Origin: a virus
Reading direction: 5' to 3' (one strand)
DNA: 24,886 nt
IMG/VR virus record: IMGVR_UViG_3300009610_000637
Span: 1-24,886 of that record
This document shows, piece by piece, positions 6,512 through 13,378 of the stretch. Within the stretch, counting starts at the first letter, position 1, and every line of letters starts with the position of its first letter. Under the pieces are notes generated by a model, which was given only the letters and a program-made list of their open reading frames with translations, made no database searches and was not told the origin of the DNA. The translations under genes were made by a program, and so were the position numbers.

Positions 6512-8137
6512 TCAGGTGAAGCGGCCCATGACGGTGCCGCTGCGACGTGGTGCTGGTTTGTAGGGCGGGGCGGTGCCGGGCACCCACCCCTGCTGCCGGG
6601 AGCGTTTGCGTTTGCGCTTGACGGGGACGCGGCGCTCCATGCACAGGTAGCGGAGCGCGTCGCAGGCGTGGTCGTCCTTCTTGACCACGCCGAAGGTGCC
6701 GTCCTCCTTGGGCTTCTTGCGGTATTTCCGCATCTGCTTGATGAGGTTGGTGCAGCGCGAAGAGATCACGATCAGCGGGAAGGGCTCCTTGCCGTCCTCG
6801 CCGTCGATGTGGTGGATCAGCCGGCGTTCGACCTCCATGCAGCCGGCCTCGACGTCGTGCTTGCCGTAGATCACCGGAATGCCGGCGGCGATCCATTGCT
6901 CGCCGACGCGCTCACCCGAGCCCAGGTCCCTCGAGCGCGCGGCCGGGTCGATGATCGTGTACTTGCAGACCTCCGGCAGGCCCCAGCCTTCGCGCTTGGT
7001 GGCGATCGTTTCCGCCGCCCGCTCGGGGACCGCGGCCCGGCCGGAGAGGGCGAGCTCGTCGTAGATCACGATCCGGTTCTGCTTGTCGACGCCGCCGAAG
7101 AGGATCGCCGTCTGCACCTGGCCGGGGTCGATCGAGTCGAGATGTTCGAGATGGCCGACGAGCTCCTTGTCGATCCACTCCTCGGGCACCACGTGAATGT
7201 GATCCTCGGGCCGCGGCTCGAACGCCTCCCAGACCAAGCCTTTCGCGTTGGTGAAGGAGCCTTCGATCACCGCGGCGCGCTGGTCCCCGCGGATGCCGGC
7301 GATCGCGTCTTCGCGGCCTTCTTCGTCGATGTGCGGGTTCTCGTAGATCGACACCTGCACGAGGAGCAGGCCCTCGGCCTCGTTAAGCCACACCTTCTCG
7401 GTAAGCCGCTCGCCTTCTTCGACCGCCTGCTCGTGGATCTCGTCGAAGACCCAGCCGAGCTTTTCGGAGATCGGGGTGAAGCCCCAGAGCATGTCGCCGT
7501 GGTAGTCGGCGATCCGCATACGGGCCTGGTTGTAGATCCGTTCGCCCTCTTCGGTGTCGGGCGGCTCCTCGTCCCAGACGATGCGGTGACGGGCCGAGCC
7601 GCCGTGCTTGGAGGCCGGCTGTTCGGTCGTCATGAAGTCGAAGATCGACCCGTTGGCGAAGGTGAGGACGTGATCCTTGTCCTTGTAGGCCGTCTCCCAG
7701 GACCCGCCCTTGAGCTGCGACGGCGGCACCCACATCTGGATCGCCTCAACGAGCGATTGGAAGGGCTTGCCGTAGTCGGGGGTGATGAAGCGGCATTTGA
7801 ACTTCGTCCCCTTCGGCCAGATCCGGTAGGGCATCAGGGCCTCGGGGATTTGGTCGATGTCGATGGCTTGGATCAGGCAGTCGACGGCGGTGGCCGTGGA
7901 CTTGCCGGAGCGGTTGCCGCCGACGAAGGCTTTGGTCTTCACCCGGATCTCGTGAAACCGCTTCTGCTTCGGGTGGGGCACGTAGCGGTAGAGGGGGTTT
8001 TCCTCGGCCGCCTCGTTGGCCTTGTGGAGGAGGTCGAGAACCTCGGGGTCCTCGAGCAGCGTCGGGTCGTCGAGCTCGATCTCGAAGCCGGGGGGGACCG
8101 CGCCGCCGATGCCGTCCTCGCGGGTGAGCTCAACCAT
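6512..8137 (-). CDS. Terminase large subunit (541 aa)
   Basis: The motor that cuts concatemeric DNA and pumps it through the portal. The N-terminal ATPase domain has Walker A GGNRSGKS at 73-80, Walker B RIVWDEE at 185-191 with catalytic Glu, and a GFTP coupling motif near 219. The C-terminal RNase H-fold nuclease shows acidic residues expected for metal binding: D337 in SIDPG, D397 in IIDPA, and D488/D489/D493 in KKDDHACDALRYL. The C-terminus is a basic tail (KRKRKRSRQQ). Length is normal for the family and all motifs are intact. The start overlaps the small-subunit stop by 8 bp, which supports coupled expression of the packaging pair. Confidence 0.95.
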   Translation of the reverse strand: MVELTREDGIGGAVPPGFEIELDDPTLLEDPEVLDLLHKANEAAEENPLYRYVPHPKQKRFHEIRVKTKAFVGGNRSGKSTATAVDCLIQAIDIDQIPEALMPYRIWPKGTKFKCRFITPDYGKPFQSLVEAIQMWVPPSQLKGGSWETAYKDKDHVLTFANGSIFDFMTTEQPASKHGGSARHRIVWDEEPPDTEEGERIYNQARMRIADYHGDMLWGFTPISEKLGWVFDEIHEQAVEEGERLTEKVWLNEAEGLLLVQVSIYENPHIDEEGREDAIAGIRGDQRAAVIEGSFTNAKGLVWEAFEPRPEDHIHVVPEEWIDKELVGHLEHLDSIDPGQVQTAILFGGVDKQNRIVIYDELALSGRAAVPERAAETIATKREGWGLPEVCKYTIIDPAARSRDLGSGERVGEQWIAAGIPVIYGKHDVEAGCMEVERRLIHHIDGEDGKEPFPLIVISSRCTNLIKQMRKYRKKPKEDGTFGVVKKDDHACDALRYLCMERRVPVKRKRKRSRQQGWVPGTAPPYKPAPRRSGTVMGRFT

Positions 8138-8942
8138 CGGCCGGCACCACTTTCGCCGGCAGCGCCTTGGCCTCGATCGCCGGCAGCGGCTTCGCCTGCC
8201 CCTGACCGGGGAGGAGGCGGATGCCCTTCGCCGCGAGCGCCCGCTGCAACTCGGGGAAGCTGTGCTCGACGCGGTCGGTGGCCTGGCCGGTGAGCAATTG
8301 GAGCTTTTCGGTCGAGACGCCGCCCATGACGGCCGACTCGTGAAGCACCTTGCCGAGCTCTTTGAGCGTGACTTCGGCAGCGTTGCGGCGAATCCACGCG
8401 GCCTTGATCTCCTCGACGATCGACTCCCGCCGCTTGTAGGCGCCGTTCAACTTGGCGACTTTGTCGGCCGGGAGCTCGAGGTCGCCGGGGTTGGTGAGGA
8501 TCTCCTCGATCAGGGAGTCGACGTCGGGCAGCTCGATCGAGGCGGCGATGTCGCGCTGGTCGAGGTCGATCAGGGTGTTGATCTCGGCCAGGCGGCGTTC
8601 GGCGTCGACGAGCTTCTCGTCGGCCTCGGCGAACTCCTTGTCCTTGCGCTCGAGCGTCTCCTTGATCCTGCGGAGGACGTCTTCGGAGAGGTCGGTCGAG
8701 ATCCGGGCAAGGCGGTGGTAGTCGTCGGCCATCCGGGCGCGGACGGTCTGCTCGACTTCGAGGGAGATCTGCTGGTAGCGGTCGGCGTGGGTGTCGTAGG
8801 CCCAGCCGCGCAGGGTGCCGAAGGGGACTTTGAGGCCGGCCGACCGGAGGAGTTTCTCGGTCGGCTTCTGGCGGCCACCTTCGAGGGCGAAGGCAGCGAG
8901 GGCGACGTCGATTTCCTGGGAGCTGTAATCCCGTTTCGGCAC
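8130..8942 (-). CDS. Putative terminase small subunit (270 aa)
   Basis: Small subunits recognise the packaging site and load the large subunit. The N-terminus has a helix-turn-helix-like stretch (about 8-50: SSQEIDVALAAFALEGGR through VPFGTLRGWAYDTHADRY). Long helices follow (about 60-200), including a coiled coil rich in E/K/D. The C-terminus is Pro/Ala/Lys-rich and probably flexible. The start is GTG with AAAGGAGG just upstream. Position directly before the large subunit, overlapping it by 8 bp, is the main support. It is longer than many small subunits, which range widely, and no sequence motif is diagnostic. Confidence 0.7.
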   Translation of the reverse strand: MPKRDYSSQEIDVALAAFALEGGRQKPTEKLLRSAGLKVPFGTLRGWAYDTHADRYQQISLEVEQTVRARMADDYHRLARISTDLSEDVLRRIKETLERKDKEFAEADEKLVDAERRLAEINTLIDLDQRDIAASIELPDVDSLIEEILTNPGDLELPADKVAKLNGAYKRRESIVEEIKAAWIRRNAAEVTLKELGKVLHESAVMGGVSTEKLQLLTGQATDRVEHSFPELQRALAAKGIRLLPGQGQAKPLPAIEAKALPAKVVPADG

Positions 8943-8960
8943 CCGCCCTCCTTTCGCTGG

Positions 8961-9221
8961 TTAAGTTTTTCGCACCCTCCGGGTCAGCTCGTCGAGGGCG
9001 TTCTTGCCGGGGGTCGTCTCCGGCGGGTCGTCGAGGCCGAGGGCGATCCGGGTGAGCTCGGATTTGGTCGTCCCCGGCGGGATCTTGCGCTCCGGCAAAG
9101 TGACGCCGTCGCGGGCCATGCGCTCGATCGTTTTGAGATCCGCCGCACGGACGCGGATCTTGAATTGCTGGTCGATCGGGTCGTCGGTCTGAGGACCGCG
9201 CTTGAGGGGGCCGAATGCCAT
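8961..9221 (-). CDS. Small ribbon-helix-helix-like protein (86 aa)
   Basis: Residues about 18-62 run from a strand (QQFKIRVRAADLKTIERMA) through an insertion to TTKSELTRIALGL, the strand-helix-helix pattern of Arc/MetJ-type DNA-binding proteins. The N- and C-termini are polar, and the last residues are basic (TRRVRKT). It ends 19 bp before the small terminase start. A role as a DNA-binding regulator of the packaging operon or in packaging-site recognition is inferred from fold pattern and location only. Confidence 0.55.
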   Translation of the reverse strand: MAFGPLKRGPQTDDPIDQQFKIRVRAADLKTIERMARDGVTLPERKIPPGTTKSELTRIALGLDDPPETTPGKNALDELTRRVRKT

Positions 9222-9224
9222 CAG

Positions 9225-9500
9225 CTACAGGGGGTCGGGGGGATCGTCGTCAAAGGGCCACTCGTCAGCGACGAACTCCGGGGCGACGCCGCCCGCGTCT
9301 CGCTCGAGGCCCTGAGCGTGTGCCGCGGCCGCCTCGACGGGGGCGCCGGCCTTGAGCATCTGCCGGCCGGTGCAAGCCCGGCTGTGGCGGCAGATCCCGC
9401 GCTCGTTCAAGTGGGTGCCGCCCGGCGAGGCCATCCCGCAGTCGGTGCAGGCGATCGGGTTGCAGTTGACGCAGGGGCAGTCTTCGGGGTGGTTGCTCAC
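9225..9500 (-). CDS. Small zinc-binding-like protein (91 aa)
   Basis: The N-terminal half carries many Cys/His residues: C8, C10, C13, C18, C21, H30, C37, H39 and C43, in the order CPCVNC, CTDCG and CRHSRAC. This is suggestive of one or two zinc-ribbon sites. The C-terminal half is Ala-rich and then acidic (EWPFDDDPPDP). The GTG start overlaps the upstream microprotein stop by 4 bp (GTGA) and has GGAGG at suitable spacing; the longer in-frame reading upstream overlaps other genes. The function is not recognised. Protein or nucleic-acid binding is likely for such a fold. Confidence 0.55.
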   Translation of the reverse strand: MSNHPEDCPCVNCNPIACTDCGMASPGGTHLNERGICRHSRACTGRQMLKAGAPVEAAAAHAQGLERDAGGVAPEFVADEWPFDDDPPDPL

Positions 9501-9589
9501 AGCAAGACCTCCACGAATAGGTGAACGAGGTAGACGGTAGAGAAGCCGAGGACCGCCCCGTAGCCGAGCACCCACAGGTAGGGGCTCAA
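9497..9589 (-). CDS. Single-pass membrane microprotein (30 aa)
   Basis: A TTG start overlaps the preceding stop as TTGA, and the stop overlaps the next GTG as GTGA, so the gene is locked into a chain of couplings. The whole product is one hydrophobic helix (WVLGYGAVLGFSTVYLVHLF) with a glutamate near the end. The RBS is weak, as expected for coupled re-initiation. It could be a holin-like or regulatory membrane peptide. The evidence is the exact overlaps and the hydrophobic content; no homology is claimed. Confidence 0.45.
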   Translation of the reverse strand: MSPYLWVLGYGAVLGFSTVYLVHLFVEVLL

Positions 9590-9720
9590 GAGAGCGCCGC
9601 CTCGAGCGCCTCGAGCGCGCGGACGACACCGACGAAGAAGAAGAAGTCGATCTCGAGGACGACGATCAGCCAGGCCACGCCGCCGAGGACGTCGGCCCAA
9701 TGCGGCTCTACCGCATCCAC
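9586..9720 (-). CDS. Single-pass membrane microprotein (44 aa)
   Basis: A GTG start lies inside the end of the upstream gene (13-bp overlap) with AGGGGG about 8 bp before it. The stop overlaps the next TTG. The protein has a short polar N-terminus, a hydrophobic stretch (VLGGVAWLIVVLEIDFFFFV, about 11-30) and an amphipathic Ala/Leu/Glu C-terminus. Two acidic residues (E23 and D25) fall in the middle of the membrane helix, which is unusual. Together with the 30-aa neighbour it could be a two-component holin-like pair, but this is inference. Confidence 0.45.
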   Translation of the reverse strand: MDAVEPHWADVLGGVAWLIVVLEIDFFFFVGVVRALEALEAALS

Positions 9721-10043
9721 ACGCGCAGGCCCCCTACGTCCTGCGGCCGCGGCTGGCGATCGTCACGGACGTCGGCCAGGTCGGCGATCGCGTCGACGCC
9801 GCAGAGAGCGATGAACTCACGGAGCTTCTCCTGCGCCTTGGCGAAGCCGATCATTTCCCGGTCGATCTCGGCCTGCTTGTGCTCCGACATCGTCGGGTAG
9901 CTGTCGGGCTCGGAGATCGTCAGCGAGAGGAACTCTTCGACGATGTGCGGGAGGGCGAGCTGCTTCTTTTTCGGCAGCCGCACCGCACCGCCGTCCTTGG
10001 TGAGCTCCTCGAGCGTCTCGCCGGCCTTGCGTTCGCGGGCCAT
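9708..10043 (-). CDS. Unknown helical protein (111 aa)
   Basis: The N-terminus is basic (MARERKAG, then LPKKKQL). The body looks helical (LPHIVEEFLSLTISEP; MSEHKQAEIDREMIGFAKAQEKLREFIAL). The C-terminus, RDDRQPRPQDVGGLRVWM, may be disordered. The ATG was chosen because it overlaps the preceding stop by one base (TGATG); upstream in-frame codons belong to the neighbouring gene's shadow. No family is recognised. It is part of the tightly coupled small-gene chain before terminase. Confidence 0.6.
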   Translation of the reverse strand: MARERKAGETLEELTKDGGAVRLPKKKQLALPHIVEEFLSLTISEPDSYPTMSEHKQAEIDREMIGFAKAQEKLREFIALCGVDAIADLADVRDDRQPRPQDVGGLRVWMR

Positions 10044-10219
10044 CAGCGGCGGCAGGCGAAACGGTCGCGGGCCTGGGTGACGGTGAAGAGCGCGCCGTCG
10101 TGCTTCTCGGGCTCGGCGCAAGCCTCGATCTGGATCACGACCCCGCTGCCGAGCTGCACGTCCGGCAGGTAGCCGCGCACAGCCTCGATCACCTTCTCTT
10201 CGCGTTCGGCGCGAGTCAC
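10043..10219 (-). CDS. Unknown small protein (58 aa)
   Basis: The reading frame starts MTRAEREEKVIEAVRGYLPD, continues with a strand-like part (VQLGSGVVIQIEACA, then ALFTVTQARDRF) and ends ACRR. A helix plus a small sheet would fit. The GTG start overlaps the upstream stop as GTGA, and the stop overlaps the next ATG as TGATG. Those two exact junctions fill an otherwise empty stretch between neighbours and are the main reason to call it. The function is unknown. Confidence 0.55.
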   Translation of the reverse strand: MTRAEREEKVIEAVRGYLPDVQLGSGVVIQIEACAEPEKHDGALFTVTQARDRFACRR

Positions 10220-11514
10220 CGGAGGATGTCGATCACGCGGGCGAGTTCCGCGGGGTTGGGGACCGGCCCCTCAGTGAGCCGCTCGTGCAGCCGTTCGCGG
10301 GCCGCCCGGCCGATGTCGAACTCGTCGGGCGGCCGGAGGTCGACTGCCCCCTCGGCTCGCGAGAGCTCCGGCTTGGCGACCTCCTTGCGGCCGTGTTCGA
10401 GTTGCTCTTCCTGGCAGCCGCCGCAGGCCCGCGGAATGCCGAAGGTGAGGAGGAGCTCGGCAACCGCGTCGCCTACCTCCTCGGCCGGCATGATCTTCTC
10501 GCCGTCTTCGCGGAGGAAGACCCCGCTGGCAGCACCCGCGGCCTGGTAGACAACCTCCGTCACCCAAGCGTCGTCGCGGAAGCCGAAGCCCGCTTCCTCG
10601 GGGGTGGTGCCGCACTTCAAGCAGCTCGTCCCGTCGCGGGTCGGATTGCGCGGCCACGAGTGAGTGCCCCCTCGAGCGCAGGCCACCCCCACCGGCCCGA
10701 CCGGGTAGGGCACCGGGATCACGATGTGGCTGTACTGCCCGACGAGCCGATGCTCGAAGCCGCCGACGCTGGCCCCCTTCTCGTCCTCGAGCTCGACAAA
10801 GAGCATCTGCGGCGAGTCAGCGGTGTTGTCGGCAAGCACGACGTGGAGCTCGCGGCTGCCGCGACGTTCGTTCTCCTCGGCGACCGTGTCGAGCCGCTCG
10901 ACCGAATCGCGGGCCTCGTCGTCGATCGTCGACTTGAGCAGCGCGGCCTCGATCTCGTCGGCGAGGTTGAGGCAGGACCGCTTGGTGGCCTTGCCGCCGA
11001 CCCCGGAGATCAGCCGCACGGCGAAGTTGTCGATCACCCCGAGGATCAGCGCGCGCCGGGTGCCCTCCGCGGGCGGCGTCCCCTTCCAACCGGCACCACT
11101 CGCGAGGTCGGCCGCGACCTTCTCCATGCGGGAGGACTCGTCGAAGGGCCTGTCGCGCTCGACCGGGGCGATCCAGTCCTGCCCGTCGTTGCGGATGTAG
11201 GCCACCTTGAAGTCCTCGTCGCTGTAGAGCTGCGGCCGCCCATCGGCGTCGCGGACCATCCAGTAGCCCGGCGGCACCGCCAAGCACATCCCGATCGCCG
11301 AGTCGCGCTCGCCGACGCAGACGCCGAGTTGAGGGGGCGGGGCCGGGAAGACCATCTCGGTCGGCCGGAGGAAGTTGATCGGGAAGTCCTGGGTGCCGAT
11401 GAAGCGCACCGCCTCCCGCGTCGCCGGATCGGGGTTGCCCGGTCGCGCCTCGAACCATCCGGGGATGAAGTCGGGGGTCCGCTCACTCGGCTGGCCTGCT
11501 CGGCTGTTGCTCAC
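10216..11514 (-). CDS. Large unknown phage protein, first gene of the leftward late operon (432 aa)
   Basis: I do not recognise the family. The first half has beta-rich segments (INFLRPTEMVFPAPP, GMCLAVPPGYWMV, DFKVAYIRNDG) and a helical middle (NLADEIEAALLKSTI). Near 275-301 is a possible zinc site (CARGGTHSW then CLKC), and near 364 a CGGC motif. The C-terminus is helical. The start is a GTG with GAGGAG at 6-bp spacing. Just upstream lies a six-codon ORF (11511-11531) that contains this RBS and overlaps the GTG by 4 bp, so initiation could be coupled to a leader peptide. The long upstream extension of the frame runs into regulatory DNA and is discarded. Confidence 0.7.
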   Translation of the reverse strand: MSNSRAGQPSERTPDFIPGWFEARPGNPDPATREAVRFIGTQDFPINFLRPTEMVFPAPPPQLGVCVGERDSAIGMCLAVPPGYWMVRDADGRPQLYSDEDFKVAYIRNDGQDWIAPVERDRPFDESSRMEKVAADLASGAGWKGTPPAEGTRRALILGVIDNFAVRLISGVGGKATKRSCLNLADEIEAALLKSTIDDEARDSVERLDTVAEENERRGSRELHVVLADNTADSPQMLFVELEDEKGASVGGFEHRLVGQYSHIVIPVPYPVGPVGVACARGGTHSWPRNPTRDGTSCLKCGTTPEEAGFGFRDDAWVTEVVYQAAGAASGVFLREDGEKIMPAEEVGDAVAELLLTFGIPRACGGCQEEQLEHGRKEVAKPELSRAEGAVDLRPPDEFDIGRAARERLHERLTEGPVPNPAELARVIDILR

Positions 11515-11531
11515 TCTGTCTCCTCGCTCAT
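11511..11531 (-). other. Possible six-codon leader ORF
   Basis: ATG to TGA encodes six residues (MSEETE) and contains the GAGGAG that serves the next gene. Its stop overlaps the GTG of the 432-aa gene as GTGA. Translation of the leader would pass over the RBS of the main gene and could couple or regulate it. It may equally be coincidence, because its own RBS is poor. Confidence 0.25.
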
Positions 11532-11682
11532 GGGTTCCTGGGGGTGAGAGCGGGCCTCGCCACCGGCACGACCGCCAGGGTCTAGATGGCGAGGCCCTAC
11601 GCCGTGCCCTGGGGAGTGTGCCGCCCCCGTAGCTGTCCGGCGATTCCTCGGACGGGCACCCTAGCGACTCTGACGGTCGGAC

Positions 11683-11692
11683 GTGTACACAT
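11683..11692 (-). promoter_or_regulatory. Operator-like site ATGTGTACAC
   Basis: The minus-strand 10-mer is identical to the one at 24122-24131 and contains the 8-bp palindrome GTGTACAC. It lies about 170 bp before the first leftward late gene. A repressor site for the late operon is inferred. Confidence 0.45.
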
Positions 11693-11982
11693 AGGCCGCT
11701 CTTTAGGGCAAATCCTGTAGAGGAGGGTGGAGATATATAGATGCGCCGGGCGCGGGGTTCGCCCACTCCCCTCCCCCCCTGAATGTGCCGTTTGCGGTAC
11801 AGATCGAGCGTGGTTTCGCGGGTCCTGATGATCGACTGTCGAGCAGGCCCAAGCGCAGAGCCGATCAAGGGTTGACATTCCCGGCGTTATGTCCGATCAG
11901 CCTCGCGCGCATTTGCTGCGTCGCGTGTAGAGCCAACGCGCCACCCGCTGACTGTCGAGCCAGTGAGGAAGCGGACTCGTAC

Positions 11983-12021
11983 ATGTGTCCACGATCCCGC
12001 GATCCCCTGCTATGTGGACAC
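11983..12021. promoter_or_regulatory. Pair of operator-like sites forming an inverted repeat
   Basis: ATGTGTCCAC (11983-11992) and ATGTGGACAC (12012-12021) each match the ATGTGTACAC site at 9 of 10 and 8 of 10 positions or better. Their GTGTCCAC and GTGGACAC cores are exact reverse complements separated by 21 bp. The pair sits 54 bp before the ATG of the cargo operon, a place where bound protein would block its promoter or where a transcript could form a hairpin. Confidence 0.5.
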
Positions 12022-12059
12022 GCGATGGTGTACCGTGCGCGATACATGAACGCAGTACC

Positions 12060-12073
12060 GACGAAGGGAGCAG
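12060..12073 (+). promoter_or_regulatory. Shared leader/RBS motif before the cargo operon
   Basis: GACGAAGGGAGCAG directly before the ATG at 12075 matches the leader at 13359-13373. The similarity extends upstream: CGCAGTAC at 12051 is also found at 13351 at the same distance, giving more than 20 nearly identical positions. Confidence 0.6.
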
Positions 12074-12074
12074 C

Positions 12075-12482
12075 ATGAAGCAGATACCGACCGGCGACTA
12101 CGAGGACCGCAAGGTTCGAGACATCCGCGCTGGCGACCGTGCCTTCATCGACGGGGAGTGGCGGGAGATTGAGGCTGGCGGTAGCTGGCCTGAGTCGCCC
12201 AACGTCGTCGAACTGACGACCGAGCCGCACAGCGAGGGCTTCACCTTCAACCCGTCTGTCTCGCTGCCCGTCGCAGTGGGCGAGGTTGACTCGCGGCCAG
12301 AGGGCGAAGCCTTCACGCTCCGTATCGAGCTGGGCAACGCGGCAATGAGCACGGCTGCCGATGTTGCCGACGCGCTGGCGAGAATCGCGGCTGAGGTCGG
12401 GGAAACCGGATCGTGGGAAGGCCGCATCGCTGACGGCAACGGGAACACCGTGGGCCGCTACCTGCTCGGGGAGGCGGTCTAG
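12075..12482 (+). CDS. Cargo protein with a GDRxxxDGEW module (135 aa)
   Basis: Residues about 12-35 (KVRDIRAGDRAFIDGEWREIE) match the start of the 209-aa protein two genes downstream (ADLQTGDRVYVEGDWLTLED), so the two share a small beta module. The central part (FTFNPSVSLPVAVGEV) is strand-like. The C-terminal third (MSTAADVADALARIAAEVGE, then WEGRIADGNGNTVGRYLL) looks like a helix plus beta hairpin. It is acidic overall. The ATG was set by the shared leader; upstream in-frame codons lack an RBS. It is the first gene of the rightward operon. No function is known to me. Confidence 0.7.
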   Translation: MKQIPTGDYEDRKVRDIRAGDRAFIDGEWREIEAGGSWPESPNVVELTTEPHSEGFTFNPSVSLPVAVGEVDSRPEGEAFTLRIELGNAAMSTAADVADALARIAAEVGETGSWEGRIADGNGNTVGRYLLGEAV

Positions 12483-12668
12483 GTGGACTTCGCCGAACGA
12501 ATCGAACGGCTGCGCTGCATCAGCGACGGTATGGGCGACCTCTACTCCAATGACGAGATCCTTGCTGTGGGTGTCGGCTACGGCGTCCCTGGGGCGCTCA
12601 CGGTCGAGCAGATGGCGAAGGAAGCAGACGAGATCCTCGCCGACCTGCTCGAAGGGGCGACGGTCTGA
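12483..12668 (+). CDS. Small acidic helical protein (61 aa)
   Basis: A GTG start immediately follows the TAG of the previous gene, with GGGGAGG about 7 bp upstream inside that gene. The stop overlaps the next ATG by one base. The sequence is helix (MDFAERIERLRCISDGM), a Gly/Val turn (VGVGYGVPG), then helix (ALTVEQMAKEADEILADLLEG). It is acidic. No family is recognised, but the exact junctions on both sides support it as a real gene in the operon. Confidence 0.6.
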   Translation: MDFAERIERLRCISDGMGDLYSNDEILAVGVGYGVPGALTVEQMAKEADEILADLLEGATV

Positions 12669-13297
12669 TGCGCGTCCCCGGAGCTGATCTGCAAACCGGC
12701 GACCGCGTCTATGTCGAAGGCGATTGGCTGACCCTTGAGGACGTGGGGCCGTCTGTCGAGGCTGAGGACGTAATCGAAGCCTTCGTCGGCAACCGCGCCG
12801 TCTACTTCGCCCCTGACGGTCAATACGACCGCCGGGCGAGGTCGGGGGAGTTCGTCGCCGTCGATCTAGACGAGAACAACCGCAAGCCCGCCGGGACGTT
12901 CGGCTGGGGCGTCTGTCGCCACGGCCACGGCTTGCAAGCGGACCTGCCGCGCCTCTCTGAGCACGAAGCCCGCTACCTGGCCGCCTTGCTCACTGAGGAG
13001 GCGTCTAGGTGGCGGCCAGCGTCCAACGGGGCCGGTGCTCGTCACTGGTTCCTGATCCGCGACGCTCAGGCCAGCGTGTCGGCTCGCTACCACCGCAGCG
13101 CCAAAGATCAGCTAGTCCGCTACGCCTCGCACGAGAGCGCGCAGCGGGCCGCTGATCGGCTCAACCGCGACACGGAAGCAGAAGCCCTAACGACCTGCCC
13201 CCACTGTGGGGGAGCACTGGGGCCTGTCGAGCGGCCGGAGCGAGGCGGGGACGCTTGGCGGACCTGCCGCGACTGCGGAAACAACATCTACCCCTAG
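12668..13297 (+). CDS. Cargo protein: GDRxxxEGDW module plus zinc ribbon (209 aa)
   Basis: Three parts are visible. The N-terminal module (about 5-25, ADLQTGDRVYVEGDWLTLED) is shared with the first gene of the operon. A middle part contains GWGVCRHGHGLQADLPRLSEHEARYLAALL and a basic helical stretch. The C-terminus is a zinc ribbon with two Cys pairs (CPHCGG and CRDCGN, near 176-205). Zinc ribbons of this kind usually bind nucleic acid or protein. The stop TAG supplies the first base of the tRNA-like minihelix that follows. Its function is unknown, and the shared module with its neighbour suggests duplication within the cargo module. Confidence 0.7.
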   Translation: MRVPGADLQTGDRVYVEGDWLTLEDVGPSVEAEDVIEAFVGNRAVYFAPDGQYDRRARSGEFVAVDLDENNRKPAGTFGWGVCRHGHGLQADLPRLSEHEARYLAALLTEEASRWRPASNGAGARHWFLIRDAQASVSARYHRSAKDQLVRYASHESAQRAADRLNRDTEAEALTTCPHCGGALGPVERPERGGDAWRTCRDCGNNIYP

Positions 13298-13339
13298 CCG
13301 CGCTTGGAGCGCCGCCCCGGTTCGATTCCGGGGCGCGGC
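13297..13339 (+). other. tRNA-like minihelix A (acceptor stem plus T-arm)
   Basis: GCCGCGC (13297-13303) pairs perfectly with GCGCGGC (13333-13339) as a 7-bp acceptor-like stem. Between them lie 12 nt and a textbook T-arm: CCCGG, the 7-nt loop TTCGATT, CCGGG. D-arm and anticodon arm are absent. The first G of the stem is the G of the upstream TAG stop, and the element is followed by CAT. A near twin with the same layout follows the stop at 14078. It is not a normal tRNA gene. It could be an RNA-processing site, a relic, or a recombination point. Confidence 0.55.
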
Positions 13340-13358
13340 CATGTACCAACCGCAGTAC

Positions 13359-13373
13359 AACCGAAGGGAGCAG
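13359..13373 (+). promoter_or_regulatory. Shared leader/RBS motif AACCGAAGGGAGCAG
   Basis: Located 20 bp after minihelix A and just before the ATG at 13379. It is preceded by CGCAGTAC exactly as at 12051, so this gap repeats the leader of the operon's first gene and may carry a promoter. Confidence 0.6.
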
Positions 13374-13378
13374 TACCC

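Larger units (their letters stand above)
11515..12074. promoter_or_regulatory. 560-bp divergent control region
   Basis: No convincing gene lies here; open frames on both strands are low complexity. It separates the leftward late operon from the rightward cargo module and must hold both promoters. Visible elements are operator-like sites at 11683-11692, 11983-11992 and 12012-12021; a TATATAT run near 11733; an 11-bp direct repeat GACTGTCGAGC at 11834-11844 and 11950-11960; and a perfect -35 hexamer TTGACA at 11872-11877 without a matching -10. Base composition is less GC-extreme than the genes. Confidence 0.6.

Noticed and set aside
6401-8293. Long rightward open frame of 630 codons
   Set aside because: It is the antisense shadow of the terminase large subunit, common in such GC-rich DNA.
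11872-11900. TTGACA as a full rightward promoter
   Set aside because: The -35 hexamer is perfect but no -10-like hexamer occurs at 16-18 bp, so I list it only as part of the control region.
11834-11960. Direct repeat GACTGTCGAGC as an iteron or att core
   Set aside because: Only two 11-bp copies 116 bp apart, and GTCGAG is frequent in this genome, so it may be chance.
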